64,000 nt of DNA from Cryobacterium sp. Y57 (GCF_002929505.1 NZ_PJJL01000069.1:23004-87003), one strand, 5' to 3'. Positions 37,388 through 48,036 are shown, numbered from the stretch's first letter. Notes: a model not told the origin generated them from the letters alone. Translations and numbers: made by a program.

Positions 37388-37873
37388 GTGGCGAAGATCG
37401 CAGACCAGATTGACCAGGCTCCGGAGAGCTACTCCACCGAGACCCCGGCCGAAACCGTAACCAAGGCGCCCCGCGCCGTCCTCAACGTTCCCGGCGCAGC
37501 CGTCGGCCGTCGCAAGCAGGCTATCGCCCGCGTGCGTATCGTCCCCGGCTCCGGCACGATCGTTGTGAACGGCCGCGAGTTCGCCGACTACTTCCCGAAC
37601 AAGCTGCACCAGCAGCTGATCAACGACCCGTTCAAGGTTCTCGACCTGCTCGGCTCGTACGACGTCATCGCCCGCATCACCGGTGGTGGCCCGTCCGGCC
37701 AGGCTGGCGCACTCCGCCTCGGCATCGCACGTTGCTTGAACCTGATCGACGAAGAGAACAACCGCGCCATCCTCAAGAAGAACGGCTTCCTCAGCCGCGA
37801 CGCTCGCGTCAAGGAGCGTAAGAAGGCTGGACTCAAGAAGGCTCGTAAGGCACCTCAGTTCAGCAAGCGCTAA
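37388..37873 (+). CDS. rpsI: 30S ribosomal protein S9
   Basis: S9 reaches the P-site tRNA with its C-terminal basic tail. It has 161 residues, ~30 longer at the N-terminus than E. coli, as is usual in actinobacteria. Core [31 protein letters not shown] and tail [19 protein letters not shown] (arginine/lysine end) are present. The start is GTG after AAAAAGGAT. Confidence 0.97.
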   Translation: MAKIADQIDQAPESYSTETPAETVTKAPRAVLNVPGAAVGRRKQAIARVRIVPGSGTIVVNGREFADYFPNKLHQQLINDPFKVLDLLGSYDVIARITGGGPSGQAGALRLGIARCLNLIDEENNRAILKKNGFLSRDARVKERKKAGLKKARKAPQFSKR

Positions 37874-37892
37874 CCGGATAGCCGACGACGAT

Positions 37893-39254
37893 ATGACTCG
37901 TCTGTTCGGCACGGACGGCGTTCGGGGCCTGGCCAACCGTGACCTCACGGCTGGCCTGGCCCTGAGCCTTGCCCAAGCCAGCGCCGCAGTGCTGACCAAG
38001 GGTCGTCGTGCCCAAGCACGCCTCGAAGCGGGCCGTCGGCCCGTAGCAGTGGTCGCCCGTGATCCGCGAATTTCCGGTGAATTTCTCAACGCTGCTGTCG
38101 CGGCCGGTTTGGCTTCCAGCGGCGTCGACGTCCTGGACGCCGGGGTCATCCCAACGCCCGCTGCAGCTTTTCTGATCAACGACATCGGCGCTGACTTCGG
38201 TGTGATGATTTCGGCCTCCCACAACGCGGCGCCCGATAACGGCATCAAGATCTTCGCCTATGGCGGAACCAAACTTCCCGACGACGTCGAGGACCGCATC
38301 GAGTCCTATATCGGTCGCGACACGCTGATGCCGATCGCCGGCGACGTGGGGCGTATTCGTCGTTTTGCTGACGCTGAAGACCGCTACGTGGTGCACCTGC
38401 TCACCACGTTGCCGCACCGCCTCGATGGCATCCACGTTGTGCTCGACTGCGCCCACGGCGCCGCCGCCGGCGTGTCGCCGCAGGTGTTCACGGATGCCGG
38501 TGCTCGCCTCACCGTGATCGGCGCCGACCCTGATGGTCTCAACATCAACGACGGCGTGGGCTCGACCCACCTCGACAACCTCGCGCGAGCCGTGCTCGAA
38601 CACGGTGCCGACGTCGGGATTGCGCACGACGGCGACGCCGACCGGTGCCTCGCGGTGGACCGCGACGGCAACATTGTCGACGGCGACCAGATCATGGCGA
38701 TCCTCGCCGTGTCGATGGCCGAACGAGGGGTGCTGAAAGACCGTACACTCGTGGCGACCGTCATGAGCAACCTCGGCCTGCGAAAGGCCATGGCGGCCAA
38801 CGACATCACCGTGGTGCAGACCAAGGTCGGCGACCGATACGTGCTCGAAGAACTCAACGCCCACGGGTATTCCCTCGGCGGCGAACAGTCCGGCCACGTC
38901 ATCATGACCAAGTACGCCACGACGGGGGACGGTATTCTCACCGGGCTTCACCTCGTGGCCGAAATGGCACGCACCGGTAAGACGCTGGCCGAACTGGCGT
39001 CCGTTATGACGGTATACCCGCAGATTCTGGTGAACGTGCGTGGGGTCAACCACACGGGTCTCGGCGCCGATGATGTCATCGCCCAAGCCGTCCTCACGGC
39101 CGAAGCCGAACTCGGCGACACCGGTCGTGTGCTGCTGCGTCCCTCCGGCACCGAGCCGATGGTGCGCGTCATGGTGGAAGCCGCCGACCAGCCCACAGCC
39201 GACCGCCTGGCACACTCCCTCGCCGACGTGGTGCGGGAGCGCCTGCCCCTCTAG
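37893..39254 (+). CDS. glmM: Phosphoglucosamine mutase
   Basis: Interconverts glucosamine-6-phosphate and glucosamine-1-phosphate on the way to UDP-GlcNAc for peptidoglycan. It has 453 residues, starting [15 protein letters not shown]. The phosphorylated serine is Ser109 in [17 protein letters not shown], the metal loop is DGDADRC near 248 and the sugar-binding GGEQSGHVI near 330, and the phosphate loop [15 protein letters not shown] lies near the end. It begins 19 bp after rpsI and the glmS gene lies nearby, so this stretch covers amino-sugar synthesis. Confidence 0.97.
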   Translation: MTRLFGTDGVRGLANRDLTAGLALSLAQASAAVLTKGRRAQARLEAGRRPVAVVARDPRISGEFLNAAVAAGLASSGVDVLDAGVIPTPAAAFLINDIGADFGVMISASHNAAPDNGIKIFAYGGTKLPDDVEDRIESYIGRDTLMPIAGDVGRIRRFADAEDRYVVHLLTTLPHRLDGIHVVLDCAHGAAAGVSPQVFTDAGARLTVIGADPDGLNINDGVGSTHLDNLARAVLEHGADVGIAHDGDADRCLAVDRDGNIVDGDQIMAILAVSMAERGVLKDRTLVATVMSNLGLRKAMAANDITVVQTKVGDRYVLEELNAHGYSLGGEQSGHVIMTKYATTGDGILTGLHLVAEMARTGKTLAELASVMTVYPQILVNVRGVNHTGLGADDVIAQAVLTAEAELGDTGRVLLRPSGTEPMVRVMVEAADQPTADRLAHSLADVVRERLPL

Positions 39255-39283
39255 CCCTACCGGCTCAGTACAGCTAGCCCGAA

Positions 39284-39357
39284 GGGACGGGGCCCAGGCC
39301 CCGTCCCCGGGCCCAGCCTATAAACTGGGCCCGCGTTCGGGGCCCAGGCCCCGTCCG
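39284..39357. repeat. Composite palindromic repeat, copy C
   Basis: P2 (39284-39307), P1 (39309-39332, GGGCCCAGCCTA and TAAACTGGGCCC halves) and a partial second P2 (39338-39356). The order is the reverse complement of copy A. It lies between the convergent glmM and coaA genes, where a bidirectional terminator could sit. Confidence 0.8.
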
Positions 39358-39381
39358 GACACGGCGCGCGCGTGCGCGGGG

Positions 39382-40338
39382 TCAGACCTTGCGCAGCAGC
39401 ACCTTGGAGACGGCGTGCGTGGGGTCTTTGCGCAGTACGAGGGTTGCGCGCGACCGGGTAGGCCGAATGTTCTGCAGCAGGTTGGGCTGGTTGATACTGG
39501 TCCAGATGCTGCGTGCCTTGCCGCGCGCTTCGTCTTCGGTGAGCGCCGCGTAGCGGTGGAAGAACGAGTTGGGGTTGGCGAACGCCCCGCGTTGAAGCTT
39601 GAGAAATCGTTCCTCATACCAGCGAGCAATGTCCTGGGTGCGAGCATCCACATAGATGGTGAAGTCGAACAGGTCGCTGACCGAGAGTCCATGTCCAGGG
39701 GCGGGAGGCTGCAGCACGTTGAGGCCCTCGACGATGAGAATATCGGGTTGTCGCACCACGATCTGCGCGTCGGGAACGATGTCGTAGCTCAGGTGCGAGT
39801 AGAACGGTGACCGCGCCTCCGGGGCGCCGCTCTTGACAGCGCTGACGAACCGCAGCAGAGCACGCCGGTCGTAGGACTCCGGAAATCCTTTGCGTTCCAT
39901 CAGGCCGCGGCGATTGAGTTCGGCATTGGGAAAGAGAAAGCCGTCGGTCGTGACCAGTTCCACCCGGGGGGTGTCGTCCCACCGGGCGAGCATCTCGCGC
40001 AGCAGTCGGGCGGTCGTCGACTTGCCCACCGCAACCGAGCCGGCCACGCCGATCACGAACGGAGTTGGGCGAGCGCGTTGCCCGAGGAATCCGCTGGTTG
40101 CGCGGTGCAGGGTGCGGGCATTCGCCGCGTAGAGGTTGAGCAGGCGACTGAGCGGAAGGTAGACATCCGTCACCTCGTTGATGTCGAGTGGCTCACCGAT
40201 GCCGCGCAACTGCACGATCTCGGTCTCTTTGAGCGGCCGCAGAGTGGTCGGTGCGAGGGCAGCCCAGTCCGCTCGGTCGAGCTCCACGAAAGGGGTACCG
40301 TGACCGTTCATTACAGGGGCCAGCACCAGATCGGACAT
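39382..40338 (-). CDS. coaA: Pantothenate kinase, type I
   Basis: Phosphorylates pantothenate, the first committed step of coenzyme A synthesis. It has 318 residues. The P-loop is [17 protein letters not shown] near 97-113; [15 protein letters not shown] and [13 protein letters not shown] follow, and [12 protein letters not shown] and FDFTIYVDA are family blocks. Divergent from glmS. TAAGCT (minus strand, 40351-40346) ends 7 nt before the ATG, so it may be leaderless. Confidence 0.95.
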   Translation of the reverse strand: MSDLVLAPVMNGHGTPFVELDRADWAALAPTTLRPLKETEIVQLRGIGEPLDINEVTDVYLPLSRLLNLYAANARTLHRATSGFLGQRARPTPFVIGVAGSVAVGKSTTARLLREMLARWDDTPRVELVTTDGFLFPNAELNRRGLMERKGFPESYDRRALLRFVSAVKSGAPEARSPFYSHLSYDIVPDAQIVVRQPDILIVEGLNVLQPPAPGHGLSVSDLFDFTIYVDARTQDIARWYEERFLKLQRGAFANPNSFFHRYAALTEDEARGKARSIWTSINQPNLLQNIRPTRSRATLVLRKDPTHAVSKVLLRKV

Positions 40339-40372
40339 TCCCCCAAGCTTAGTCCGACTAAAATCGATCTCT
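40339..40372. promoter_or_regulatory. coaA-glmS divergent promoter region
   Basis: Only 34 bp separate the two divergent starts. A TAAGCT box on the minus strand (40351-40346) ends 7 nt before coaA, and a TAAAAT box (40359-40364) ends 8 nt before glmS. Neither start has a usable plus-strand Shine-Dalgarno for glmS, so back-to-back leaderless transcription is likely. Confidence 0.55.
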
Positions 40373-42223
40373 ATGTGCGGAATCGTAGGTTATGTCGGAA
40401 GCAATAAGACCGTTGACGTTCTCATGGGAGGACTCGGACGGCTCGAATATCGAGGGTACGATTCCGCGGGTATCGCCGTGATCGACGAATTCGGGGTGCT
40501 CAACACGGCCAAGAAGGCCGGCAAGCTGTCGGCACTGACCACGGAGCTCAAAGCCCACCCCATCAACGACGGCACGACTGGAATCGGTCACACCCGCTGG
40601 GCCACCCACGGCGGTCCCAATGACGAAAACGCGCACCCGCATCTCGGTGACAACAACAAACTCGCCCTCATCCACAACGGCATCATCGAAAACTTCGCCG
40701 AGCTGCGGGGAGAACTGCTCGCCGAAGGCTTCACCTTTCTGAGTGAGACCGACACGGAGGTCGCCGCGGTGCTGCTCGGCCGGGAATACCAGCGCGTCGG
40801 CGACCTGGCGGAAGCCTTCCGCACCATCGTGGCCCGCCTCGACGGAGCGTTCACGCTGCTCGCCGTGCACCAGGACCAGCCCGGCATCGTCGTCGGAGCC
40901 CGCCGCAACTCGCCGCTCGTCATCGGTCTCGGCGAGGGCGAGAACTTTCTCGGCTCCGACGTCGCGGCGTTCGTCGAATACACCCGTCGCGCCGTCGCCA
41001 TCGGGCAAGACCAGATCGTCACCATCACAGCGGATGCCGTCACCGTCACCGACTTCGACGGTCACCCCGTCGAGACCGAAGAGTTCGACATTGCCTGGGA
41101 TGCCTCCGCCAGCGAAAAAGGAGGCTGGACCAGCTTCATGGCGAAGGAAGTCTCCGAGCAGCCCGATGCCGTCGCCAACACCCTTCGCGGGCGCATCACC
41201 GCCGAACAGGTGGTCGTTCCCGAACTGACCGAATTCGGCGACGATGTGCTCGCTGGCGTCCGTCGTATCGTGATCATCGCCTGCGGAACTGCGGCCTACG
41301 CTGCCCAGACAGCCAAATACGCCATTGAAAAATGGGCGCAGGTGCCGGTGGACGTCGAACTCAGCCACGAGTTCCGCTATCGCGACCCGGTACTTGGCGA
41401 AGACACCCTGGTGATCTCGATCAGTCAGTCCGGCGAGACCATGGACACGCTCATGGCCGTCAAATACGCCATGTCGCTCGGCGCTAAGGCCATCTCGATC
41501 TGCAACACGCAGGGAGCGACCATCCCGCGTGAGAGTGACGCGGTGATTTACACCCACGCCGGGCCCGAGGTTGCCGTGGCGTCGACCAAGGCCTTCGTGG
41601 CCCAGATCACCGCCCTCTACCTGTTCGCCCTGCACCTCGCCCGGGTGCGCGGGAGCCTGAGTGCTGCCGAGCAGGCCGCGCAGGTTGCCGAACTGCAGGC
41701 CATCCCGGAGAAGATCCAGACCGTTCTCGGCGTTGAAGACGAGGTGCGCCAGCTGGCGCGCTGGATGAGCGATACCCGAGCGGTACTGTTCCTCGGCCGC
41801 CACGTCGGCTTTCCGATCGCGCTCGAGGGGGCGCTCAAGCTCAAGGAACTCGCCTACATCCACGCCGAAGGCTTTGCCGCCGGTGAACTCAAGCACGGCC
41901 CGATCGCCCTGATCGAGCCCGGCCAGCCGGTTTTCGTCGTCGTGCCGAGCCCGCGCGGCTCAGCCCATTTGCATCCGAAGGTCGTCTCCAACATTCAGGA
42001 GATCCGGGCCCGCGGCGCGCGCATCATCGTCATCGCCGAGGTCGGAGACGCAGCGGTGCTGCCGTTTGCCGACACTGTCATTCACATTCCCCTCGCGGCG
42101 CCGCTGTTCGAGCCGCTGCTGGCCGTGGTACCGCTGCAGATGTTCGCCATGGAGCTCGCCATCGCCAAGGGTCTCGACGTCGACCAGCCGCGCAACCTCG
42201 CAAAGTCCGTCACGGTCGAGTAG
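40373..42223 (+). CDS. glmS: Glutamine-fructose-6-phosphate aminotransferase
   Basis: Makes glucosamine-6-phosphate from fructose-6-phosphate and glutamine, the entry to the hexosamine pathway. It has 616 residues. The N-terminal nucleophile Cys follows the start Met (MCGIVGYVG), the GATase-2 domain spans about 1-220 (GHTRWATHG near 75), and two SIS domains follow ([13 protein letters not shown] near 345, [16 protein letters not shown] near 497) to the C-terminal AKSVTVE. No glmS ribozyme was seen upstream; the start looks leaderless. Confidence 0.97.
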   Translation: MCGIVGYVGSNKTVDVLMGGLGRLEYRGYDSAGIAVIDEFGVLNTAKKAGKLSALTTELKAHPINDGTTGIGHTRWATHGGPNDENAHPHLGDNNKLALIHNGIIENFAELRGELLAEGFTFLSETDTEVAAVLLGREYQRVGDLAEAFRTIVARLDGAFTLLAVHQDQPGIVVGARRNSPLVIGLGEGENFLGSDVAAFVEYTRRAVAIGQDQIVTITADAVTVTDFDGHPVETEEFDIAWDASASEKGGWTSFMAKEVSEQPDAVANTLRGRITAEQVVVPELTEFGDDVLAGVRRIVIIACGTAAYAAQTAKYAIEKWAQVPVDVELSHEFRYRDPVLGEDTLVISISQSGETMDTLMAVKYAMSLGAKAISICNTQGATIPRESDAVIYTHAGPEVAVASTKAFVAQITALYLFALHLARVRGSLSAAEQAAQVAELQAIPEKIQTVLGVEDEVRQLARWMSDTRAVLFLGRHVGFPIALEGALKLKELAYIHAEGFAAGELKHGPIALIEPGQPVFVVVPSPRGSAHLHPKVVSNIQEIRARGARIIVIAEVGDAAVLPFADTVIHIPLAAPLFEPLLAVVPLQMFAMELAIAKGLDVDQPRNLAKSVTVE

Positions 42224-42242
42224 TGCCAGTCGAGGTGGCACG

Positions 42243-42596
42243 ATGATCAAGGGCATCGGGGTTGACGTGGTCGACCTGGCGCGGTTCGCTCGTCAGGTCG
42301 CGCGCACGCCGCGCCTGGTGCCGCGGTTGTTCACGGAAAACGAACGCGGTCTGCCGGTGCACTCTCTCGCAGCGCGTTTCGCCGCCAAGGAAGCCCTGAT
42401 CAAGGCTCTCGGCGATAGTGTGGGCGCTACCTGGCAGGAGATGGAAATTGTGAACGACCCGCACGGCAATCCGGAATTCCAGCTCAGTGGGGCGGCCCAG
42501 GCAGCGCTCACCGAGCGTGGCATCACCCGGGTGCACGTCACCATGACGCACGACGCGGGCGTGGCTTGCGCCTTCGTCGTCGCCGAGGGGGAGTGA
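42243..42596 (+). CDS. acpS: Holo-[acyl-carrier-protein] synthase
   Basis: Transfers the 4'-phosphopantetheine of CoA to acyl carrier protein. It has 117 residues, the family size, starting MIKGIGVDVVDLARF with the magnesium Asp in GVDVVD and the RFAAKEALIKAL motif near 42. ATG 42243 is preceded by CGAGG. Its stop overlaps the alr ATG by one base (TGATG). Confidence 0.93.
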   Translation: MIKGIGVDVVDLARFARQVARTPRLVPRLFTENERGLPVHSLAARFAAKEALIKALGDSVGATWQEMEIVNDPHGNPEFQLSGAAQAALTERGITRVHVTMTHDAGVACAFVVAEGE

Positions 42597-43717
42597 TGAG
42601 CGGTTTTCGCGAGGCCATGGTCGACCTCGCTGCCATTCGCCACAACATGGCCCACCTGCGCGCTGTCGCCGGCACCGCGCACGCCATGGCGGTCGTCAAA
42701 GCCAACGCCTACGGTCATGGCGCCGTGCCGGTGGCGCGCGCTGCCCTCGCGGGTGGGGCCGACTGGCTTGGCGTCGCCGACATCGATGAGGCCCTGGTCC
42801 TACGTGACGCGGGCATCGACGCACCGATTCTCGCCTGGCTGCACGACTCCGACGCTGATTTCAGCGCCGCGATCGACGACGACGTCACGCTCGGGCTCTC
42901 CTCAGCGCAGCAGGTGCAACAGGTAGCGGATGCCGCGGCGGAACTCGGCCAGAGCGCATCCGTTCATCTGAAACTGGAAACCGGCCTGAGCCGGAATGGC
43001 GTGCACGAGAACGACTGGGCCGAGGTCTTCGCGCTCGCCGCTGCGCTCGAGAGGGTCGGGCTGCTGCGCGTCGACGGTGTCATGAGCCACCTCGCCAACG
43101 CGTCGGCGTTCGATGATCAGCAGGCGCTCGAATGCTTCGAACGCGGCGTCGCCGCCGCCCGCGCGGCCGGGCTGACCCCCACGCTCGTGCATCTTGCATC
43201 GTCAGCAGCGGCACTGCGGCTGCCGGCCGCTCGCTTCACCATGGTGCGATTCGGCATCACCATCTACGGGCTGTCGCCCTTCGACGATGCAACCTCGGCC
43301 GATCTCGGCTTGATTCCGGCCATGACCCTGCGCGGCCGGGTTGCCCTCGTCCGCCGGGTCAGTGCCGGCGCTGGAGTCTCGTACAACTACCTGTGGCGCG
43401 CGCCGCAGGATTCCACGCTCGTGCTCGTTCCGCTCGGCTATGCCGACGGCATTCCCCGGCAGGCCTCGGGTGCGGCGCTCGTGCACATTCACAGCGCGAA
43501 CTATCCGCTGGTCGGACGGGTGGCGATGGACCAGTTTGTCGTGAACCTCGGCTCCGAGAACCCGGGAGTCGCTGTCGGCGACGAGGTCGTACTGTTCGGC
43601 GACCCGGCCACGGGAGCGCCGAGTGCCACCGACTGGGCCGACGCCGCCGGCACGATCAACTATGAGATCGTCACGCGAATCGGGCCCCGGGTGACGCGGC
43701 GACACCTCAATGGCTGA
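42596..43717 (+). CDS. alr: Alanine racemase
   Basis: PLP enzyme that makes D-alanine for peptidoglycan. It has 373 residues. The PLP lysine is Lys35 in AVVKANAYGHG, the catalytic tyrosine lies in SYNYLWRAP near 263 (GVSYNYLW), and LGYADGIPR and VGRVAMDQFVV are family motifs. The ATG overlaps acpS (TGATG); the 3' end overlaps tsaE by 8 bp. Confidence 0.96.
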   Translation: MSGFREAMVDLAAIRHNMAHLRAVAGTAHAMAVVKANAYGHGAVPVARAALAGGADWLGVADIDEALVLRDAGIDAPILAWLHDSDADFSAAIDDDVTLGLSSAQQVQQVADAAAELGQSASVHLKLETGLSRNGVHENDWAEVFALAAALERVGLLRVDGVMSHLANASAFDDQQALECFERGVAAARAAGLTPTLVHLASSAAALRLPAARFTMVRFGITIYGLSPFDDATSADLGLIPAMTLRGRVALVRRVSAGAGVSYNYLWRAPQDSTLVLVPLGYADGIPRQASGAALVHIHSANYPLVGRVAMDQFVVNLGSENPGVAVGDEVVLFGDPATGAPSATDWADAAGTINYEIVTRIGPRVTRRHLNG

Positions 43718-44228
43718 GCTGCACCGCACGATTGCGAATGCGGCGGCGATGCACCGCTTCGGAGTGGACCTCGCCGGAGCCCTGCTGCCCGGTGACCTCA
43801 TCGTGCTCACCGGACCGCTGGGGGCGGGCAAGACCACGCTGACGCGCGGCCTCGGCGAGGGACTAAAGGTGCGTGGGGCCGTGACCAGCCCCACTTTCGT
43901 GCTCGCTCGCACACACCCGAGTCTCGTGGGCGGGCCGCCGTTCGTGCACGTCGACGCGTACCGCCTCGGCAGCGCCATGGAACTCGACGACCTCGATATC
44001 GACTTCGTCCGCTCGATCGTCGTGGTCGAGTGGGGCCGCGGCCTGCTCGATGGCATCACCGAATCCTGGCTGGACATCGAGATCGAGCGGCCGCAGGGCC
44101 GGGCGCTCGTGACGTCGAGAACGGATGCTGAAGCATCCGTTCTCGATCTGGATCACGACCTCGATGAGCCGCGTACCGTGACCGTGGCCGGTCACGGCCC
44201 CCGCTGGGACCGTCTGGCGTTGGTCTAG
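43710..44228 (+). CDS. tsaE: tRNA t6A biosynthesis ATPase TsaE
   Basis: The ATPase that supports the TsaB-TsaD complex in making N6-threonylcarbamoyladenosine at tRNA position 37. It has 172 residues; the Walker A GPLGAGKTTLTRGL is near 31-44, TSPTFVLARTHPS follows, and a C-terminal VVVEWGRG motif is present. The gene overlaps alr by 8 bp. The C-terminus beyond ~145 is longer than in E. coli. Confidence 0.93.
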   Translation: MAELHRTIANAAAMHRFGVDLAGALLPGDLIVLTGPLGAGKTTLTRGLGEGLKVRGAVTSPTFVLARTHPSLVGGPPFVHVDAYRLGSAMELDDLDIDFVRSIVVVEWGRGLLDGITESWLDIEIERPQGRALVTSRTDAEASVLDLDHDLDEPRTVTVAGHGPRWDRLALV

Positions 44229-44296
44229 CGTGTCCATTGCTGCCCGCTGTCTGCGACGTCGCCGTTGAACACTCAAACCCAGGGAACTCTTACTCA

Positions 44297-45064
44297 ATGA
44301 CTCTTCTTGAAGGCGCGATCATTCTGGTCGCCGGCATTGCCGCTGGCATCATCAACGTGGTCGCCGGCGCGGGGACCCTGATCACTTTTCCTACGCTGCT
44401 GGCCCTGGGCGTCCCGCCGATCACCGCGAACGTGTCGAACACCGTTGGTCTGGTTCCCGGGTCGATCGCGGGTGCCTACGGTTACCGGCGGGAACTCAAG
44501 TCACAGTGGCGACCGGTGGCCTGGATGGCCGTGTTTTCGGCTGTCGGTGGGGTGACCGGCGGTCTGCTGCTGCTGATCCTGCCGGAGGAGGCCTTCTCGG
44601 TGGTCGTTCCGTTCCTCCTGCTGTTGGCCGCCATGCTCTCGGCGGTGCAGCCCCAAGTGGCACGGTACGTTCGGCGCAAAGCGCCCGAAGGCACAACCAC
44701 CGACACCCGCCCGATCACGTTCGGTTTGGTACTCGGCATTCTCGGTACGGGTGTGTACGGCGGATATTTTGGAGCAGCCCAGGGCGTGGTGCTCCTTGCC
44801 CTGCTGGGAATCCTCTGGACTACCGATATACACCGGGCAAACGGAGCCAAGAACGTTCTGGCCGGCACGGCCAACCTCGTGTCGGCGATCATTTTCATCT
44901 CGAGCGGAACCGTGGATTGGGTGATCGCCCTGTTGATCGGCGTGGGCTCAGCCTTCGGCGGTTGGATCGGCGCCCGCATCGGTCGGCGCCTCTCGGCCCC
45001 GGTGTTGCGCACGATCCTCGTCGTCGTCGCACTAACGGCCGCCACCGTGCTCTTTCTGACCTGA
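44297..45064 (+). CDS. TauE/SafE family sulfite-type exporter
   Basis: A 255-residue membrane protein with about eight helices and the family pattern: LEGAIILVAGIAAGIINVVAGAGTLITFPTLLALGVPPITANVSNTVGLVPGS near the start and GYFGAAQGVVLLALLG in the second half. Substrate is not determined; the family includes sulfite/sulfoacetate and other anion exporters. I choose ATG 44297 (CAGGGAAC upstream) rather than the start at 44237. It lies between tsaE and tsaB, an unexpected neighbour. Confidence 0.85.
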   Translation: MTLLEGAIILVAGIAAGIINVVAGAGTLITFPTLLALGVPPITANVSNTVGLVPGSIAGAYGYRRELKSQWRPVAWMAVFSAVGGVTGGLLLLILPEEAFSVVVPFLLLLAAMLSAVQPQVARYVRRKAPEGTTTDTRPITFGLVLGILGTGVYGGYFGAAQGVVLLALLGILWTTDIHRANGAKNVLAGTANLVSAIIFISSGTVDWVIALLIGVGSAFGGWIGARIGRRLSAPVLRTILVVVALTAATVLFLT

Positions 45065-45119
45065 TCACACCGGAGCCCGGCGCGCAAAACGCTTGCCCCA
45101 TCAAAGCTAGGCTGAACGG

Positions 45120-45755
45120 GTGCTACTCGCCATTGATACCTCTGCTGGCACGAGCGTTGCCGTCGTCGATTTCACCCGGGGTGTCATCGCCGAACGCGGT
45201 GAAGCCGACACGATGCGCCACGCCGAAATTGTCGGTCCGTTCATTCTCGAGTGTCTGCGGGAAGCGGATATCGCGCCAGCGGCACTCTCCGGCGTGGTCG
45301 GCGGTATGGGCCCCGGCCCGTTCACCGGCCTGCGCGTCGGCATCGCCTCGGCCCGGGTCTTCGCCCTCGGCGCCGGCAAACCGCTCGTGCCGGTCATCAG
45401 CCACGATGCCATCGCCTACGGCCACTACCGCCGTGGACACAGCGGCCCGCTCGTCGTCGTGACCGACGCCCGCCGCCGCGAAATCTACTGGAGCGCCTAT
45501 TCCCAAGCGGATGCCGTGGGTTTGCCGGTGCGCGTTGGTTCACCCGGCCTCGCCAAACCGGCCGAACTCGACGACCCGGCCTGGCTGCACGCGCTGTGGC
45601 CCCGAATCGACGCCGCCACGGTCGCGGCTGGAGATCTCGGACTGGTGGCCGAGCTGAGCTTCGCCCACCACCGCCCTTTCGCGGCCAATGTGCCGCTGTA
45701 CTTGCGCTCACCCGATGTCACGTTGTCGAACGGCCCCAAGCGGGTCAGCCGATGA
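45120..45755 (+). CDS. tsaB: tRNA t6A biosynthesis protein TsaB
   Basis: Partner of TsaD in threonylcarbamoyl transfer, an inactive ASKHA-fold scaffold. It has 211 residues, starting MLLAIDTSAGTSVAVVD with GGMGPGPFTGLRVGIASARVFALGAGKPLVPVI. GTG start with no ribosome-binding site, and TAGGCT (45108-45113) ends 6 nt upstream. The stop overlaps rimI (ATGA). Confidence 0.93.
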   Translation: MLLAIDTSAGTSVAVVDFTRGVIAERGEADTMRHAEIVGPFILECLREADIAPAALSGVVGGMGPGPFTGLRVGIASARVFALGAGKPLVPVISHDAIAYGHYRRGHSGPLVVVTDARRREIYWSAYSQADAVGLPVRVGSPGLAKPAELDDPAWLHALWPRIDAATVAAGDLGLVAELSFAHHRPFAANVPLYLRSPDVTLSNGPKRVSR

Positions 45756-46249
45756 CCTGGCAGCTGCGCCGCGCGCACGAAGCCGACCTGGTTGCCATCA
45801 TGCACCTCGAGACGACCATTTTCGAGAACGATGCCTGGTCGGCGCCCATGATGCTGCGCGATCTTGGAGACCCGGCCTGCTATTACCTCGTGGCTTTCCC
45901 GCCGGATTCCCCGAGCACGATCGAAGCTTACGCCGGGCTGCTCGCCCCCCGCGGCGCCACAGAAGGCGACATCCAGACCATCGCCGTCGCCGACTCGGCC
46001 CGCGGTCACGGACTCGGCCGTGCACTCATGGAGGCGCTCATCAGCGAAGCTCGCAAACGCGGCGCCCGGCTGATCTTTCTCGAGGTTCGCGCCGATAACC
46101 CGGGTGCCCAGCGTCTCTACGAGCGCCTCGGATTCCTGGACATGGGGGTGCGCCGCGGTTACTACCAGCCAGACAACGTCGACGCCATCGTCATGCGCCT
46201 GAGTATTCCCGAATTGGAATCAATGCTAGTAGCCGTGGAGATCCCGTGA
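45752..46249 (+). CDS. rimI: Ribosomal-protein-alanine N-acetyltransferase
   Basis: GNAT enzyme that acetylates the N-terminus of S18 in E. coli. It has 165 residues, with [29 protein letters not shown] near 81-109 (acetyl-CoA loop) and [20 protein letters not shown]. Coupled in order tsaB-rimI-tsaD with 4-base overlaps. Substrate inferred from position and family. Confidence 0.92.
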   Translation: MTWQLRRAHEADLVAIMHLETTIFENDAWSAPMMLRDLGDPACYYLVAFPPDSPSTIEAYAGLLAPRGATEGDIQTIAVADSARGHGLGRALMEALISEARKRGARLIFLEVRADNPGAQRLYERLGFLDMGVRRGYYQPDNVDAIVMRLSIPELESMLVAVEIP

Positions 46250-47340
46250 TGGTTACGAACCGCACCGATCCCCTCGTGCTCGGCATCGAGACCTCCTGCG
46301 ACGAAACCGGCATCGGCATCGTGCGCGGAACCACCCTGCTGTCCAATACGATTGCGAGTTCGATGGACGAGCACGCCCGCTATGGCGGCGTCGTGCCGGA
46401 GATCGCGGCCCGCGCGCACCTCGATGAACTGGTGCCGGCCATCAACGCGGCCATCGCTGAAGCTGGCATCCGCTTGCACGATCTTGATGCCATCGCCGTC
46501 ACCTGCGGCCCCGGACTCTCCGGCGCCCTGATGGTCGGAGTCGGTGCTGCGAAGGCGCTCGCCGTTGCGCTCGACAAGCCGATCTACGCGGTCAACCACC
46601 TGGTCGGCCACGTCGGGGCCGACCTGCTCCATCATTCCATTCACACCAGCAGGACCGAGACCAGCGACGCAGCCCCGCTCGAGTACCCGACGATCGCGCT
46701 GCTGGTCTCCGGCGGGCATACCTCGCTGCTGCTGGTGCGCGACCTGGTCAGCGATGTCGAACTACTCGGCGAGACCATCGATGATGCCGCTGGCGAAGCC
46801 TTCGACAAGGTGGCCCGGCTGCTCTCGCTGCCCTACCCCGGCGGACCGCAGATCGACCGAGTCGCCGCTGACGGTAACCCGAAGGCCATTCGCTTTCCGC
46901 GCGGGCTCAGCCAACCCAAGGACATGGCCGCGCACCGCTACGATTTCTCCTTTTCGGGTCTAAAAACCTCGGTCGCTCGCTTCGTGGAACAGCGTCAGGA
47001 TGCCGGCGAACCGGTGCCCACGGCCGATGTTGCGGCGAGTTTTCGCGAAGCGGTCGTCGATATTCTGCTCACCAAGGCTCTCGCAGCCTGCGCCGACTAC
47101 GGCGTGCCGCGGCTGCTGCTCGGCGGCGGCGTCATCGCTAACCAGCGGCTGCGCCACATAGCCACCGAAAGAACGGATGCTGCCGGCATCGCCTTACGCA
47201 TCCCGCCGCTCTCTCTGTGCACCGACAACGGCGCCATGATCGCAGCCCTGGGCGCGCAACTCATCATGGCCGGACGCGAACCGTCAACGCTGGAATTCGG
47301 CGCGGACTCGACCCTGCCGGTCGACCAGATTCAGGTCTGA
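46246..47340 (+). CDS. tsaD: tRNA t6A threonylcarbamoyltransferase TsaD
   Basis: Transfers the threonylcarbamoyl group to A37 of ANN-decoding tRNAs. It has 364 residues. [15 protein letters not shown] is near 11, the iron-binding HLVGHVGAD near 119 (HxxxH) and [11 protein letters not shown] near 149, GLKTSVARF near 241 and [12 protein letters not shown] near 289. GTG 46246 overlaps the rimI stop; ATG 46249 (TGATG) is an equally good start. Confidence 0.95.
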   Translation: MMVTNRTDPLVLGIETSCDETGIGIVRGTTLLSNTIASSMDEHARYGGVVPEIAARAHLDELVPAINAAIAEAGIRLHDLDAIAVTCGPGLSGALMVGVGAAKALAVALDKPIYAVNHLVGHVGADLLHHSIHTSRTETSDAAPLEYPTIALLVSGGHTSLLLVRDLVSDVELLGETIDDAAGEAFDKVARLLSLPYPGGPQIDRVAADGNPKAIRFPRGLSQPKDMAAHRYDFSFSGLKTSVARFVEQRQDAGEPVPTADVAASFREAVVDILLTKALAACADYGVPRLLLGGGVIANQRLRHIATERTDAAGIALRIPPLSLCTDNGAMIAALGAQLIMAGREPSTLEFGADSTLPVDQIQV

Positions 47341-47424
47341 TCTACTCCGGAAATCACCGACGTGCAAGCCCACGCGATATTCTGGATCAGCGACCCTGAA
47401 TTTTTAGCACAGAGGAGACCGCAG

Positions 47425-47934
47425 ATGTCTGATCCCACCCAGCCCCCCGACAACCCGACGAGCAGCGACCCGACGAGCAGCGACCCGACGAGCAGCGACC
47501 CGACGAGCTCGAAGCCGACCGATCCCAGCGCATCCCCCGCTTACGAAACTCCGGCCGCTCCGGCTTACCCGGCGGCGCCAAGTTACCCGGCAACGGGAGG
47601 TCAGGAAGCGCCGGGATATGGCCAGGCTCCGGTTTATGGGCAGCCGCCGGCGTACGGCCAGAATCTATACGGCCAACAGAACCCGCACGACAAATACAAC
47701 GTTCTGTCGATCATCTCCCTCGTTACCTCGATCCTCTTTGTCTCGGTCGTCGGTATCGTCACCGGCCACATTGCCCTGAGCCAGATCAAGAAAACCGGCG
47801 AAAAGGGACGCGGGCTCGCCCTTTGGGGAACCATCCTCGGCTACGTCGGACTGCTCGGCGGCACCATTTTCATCATTATCACGATCGCTTTCGTGATAGC
47901 CGCAGCCTCCACGGGCGCGGGCTATTACAGATAG
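47425..47934 (+). CDS. DUF4190-like membrane protein with Pro/Tyr-rich N-terminus
   Basis: A 169-residue protein: an N-terminal 85-residue disordered part with SSDPT repeats, then YPAAPSYPA, GYGQAPVYGQPPAYGQ repeats, and two membrane segments (about 95-120, 133-160) around GHIALSQIKKTGEKGRGLALWGTILGY, the typical DUF4190 pattern. Start ATG 47425 has GAGGAGA upstream. Function unknown; the family is common in actinobacteria as small envelope proteins. The next gene is a shorter relative. Confidence 0.8.
   Translation: MSDPTQPPDNPTSSDPTSSDPTSSDPTSSKPTDPSASPAYETPAAPAYPAAPSYPATGGQEAPGYGQAPVYGQPPAYGQNLYGQQNPHDKYNVLSIISLVTSILFVSVVGIVTGHIALSQIKKTGEKGRGLALWGTILGYVGLLGGTIFIIITIAFVIAAASTGAGYYR
47455..47508 (+). 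repeat. Tandem 15-bp repeat, 3.6 copies
   Basis: Units CCGACGAGCAGCGAC at 47455, 47470 and 47485, and a partial one at 47500. Encodes repeated PTSSD. Perfect copies suggest recent slippage expansion. Confidence 0.9.
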
Positions 47935-48036
47935 CGACGCAGCAGTGGCCCCGTGCGGGGCCGCTCGGCACGTTTCGACCGACTCCGGGTCGATCCCAGC
48001 GTTCCGTTGCTTGCGGTTCGCGGCCAGAGGACGCCC

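Noticed and set aside
40339..40372. glmS ribozyme upstream of glmS
   Set aside because: Only 34 bp separate coaA and glmS, too short for the ribozyme, and none of its conserved parts is visible.
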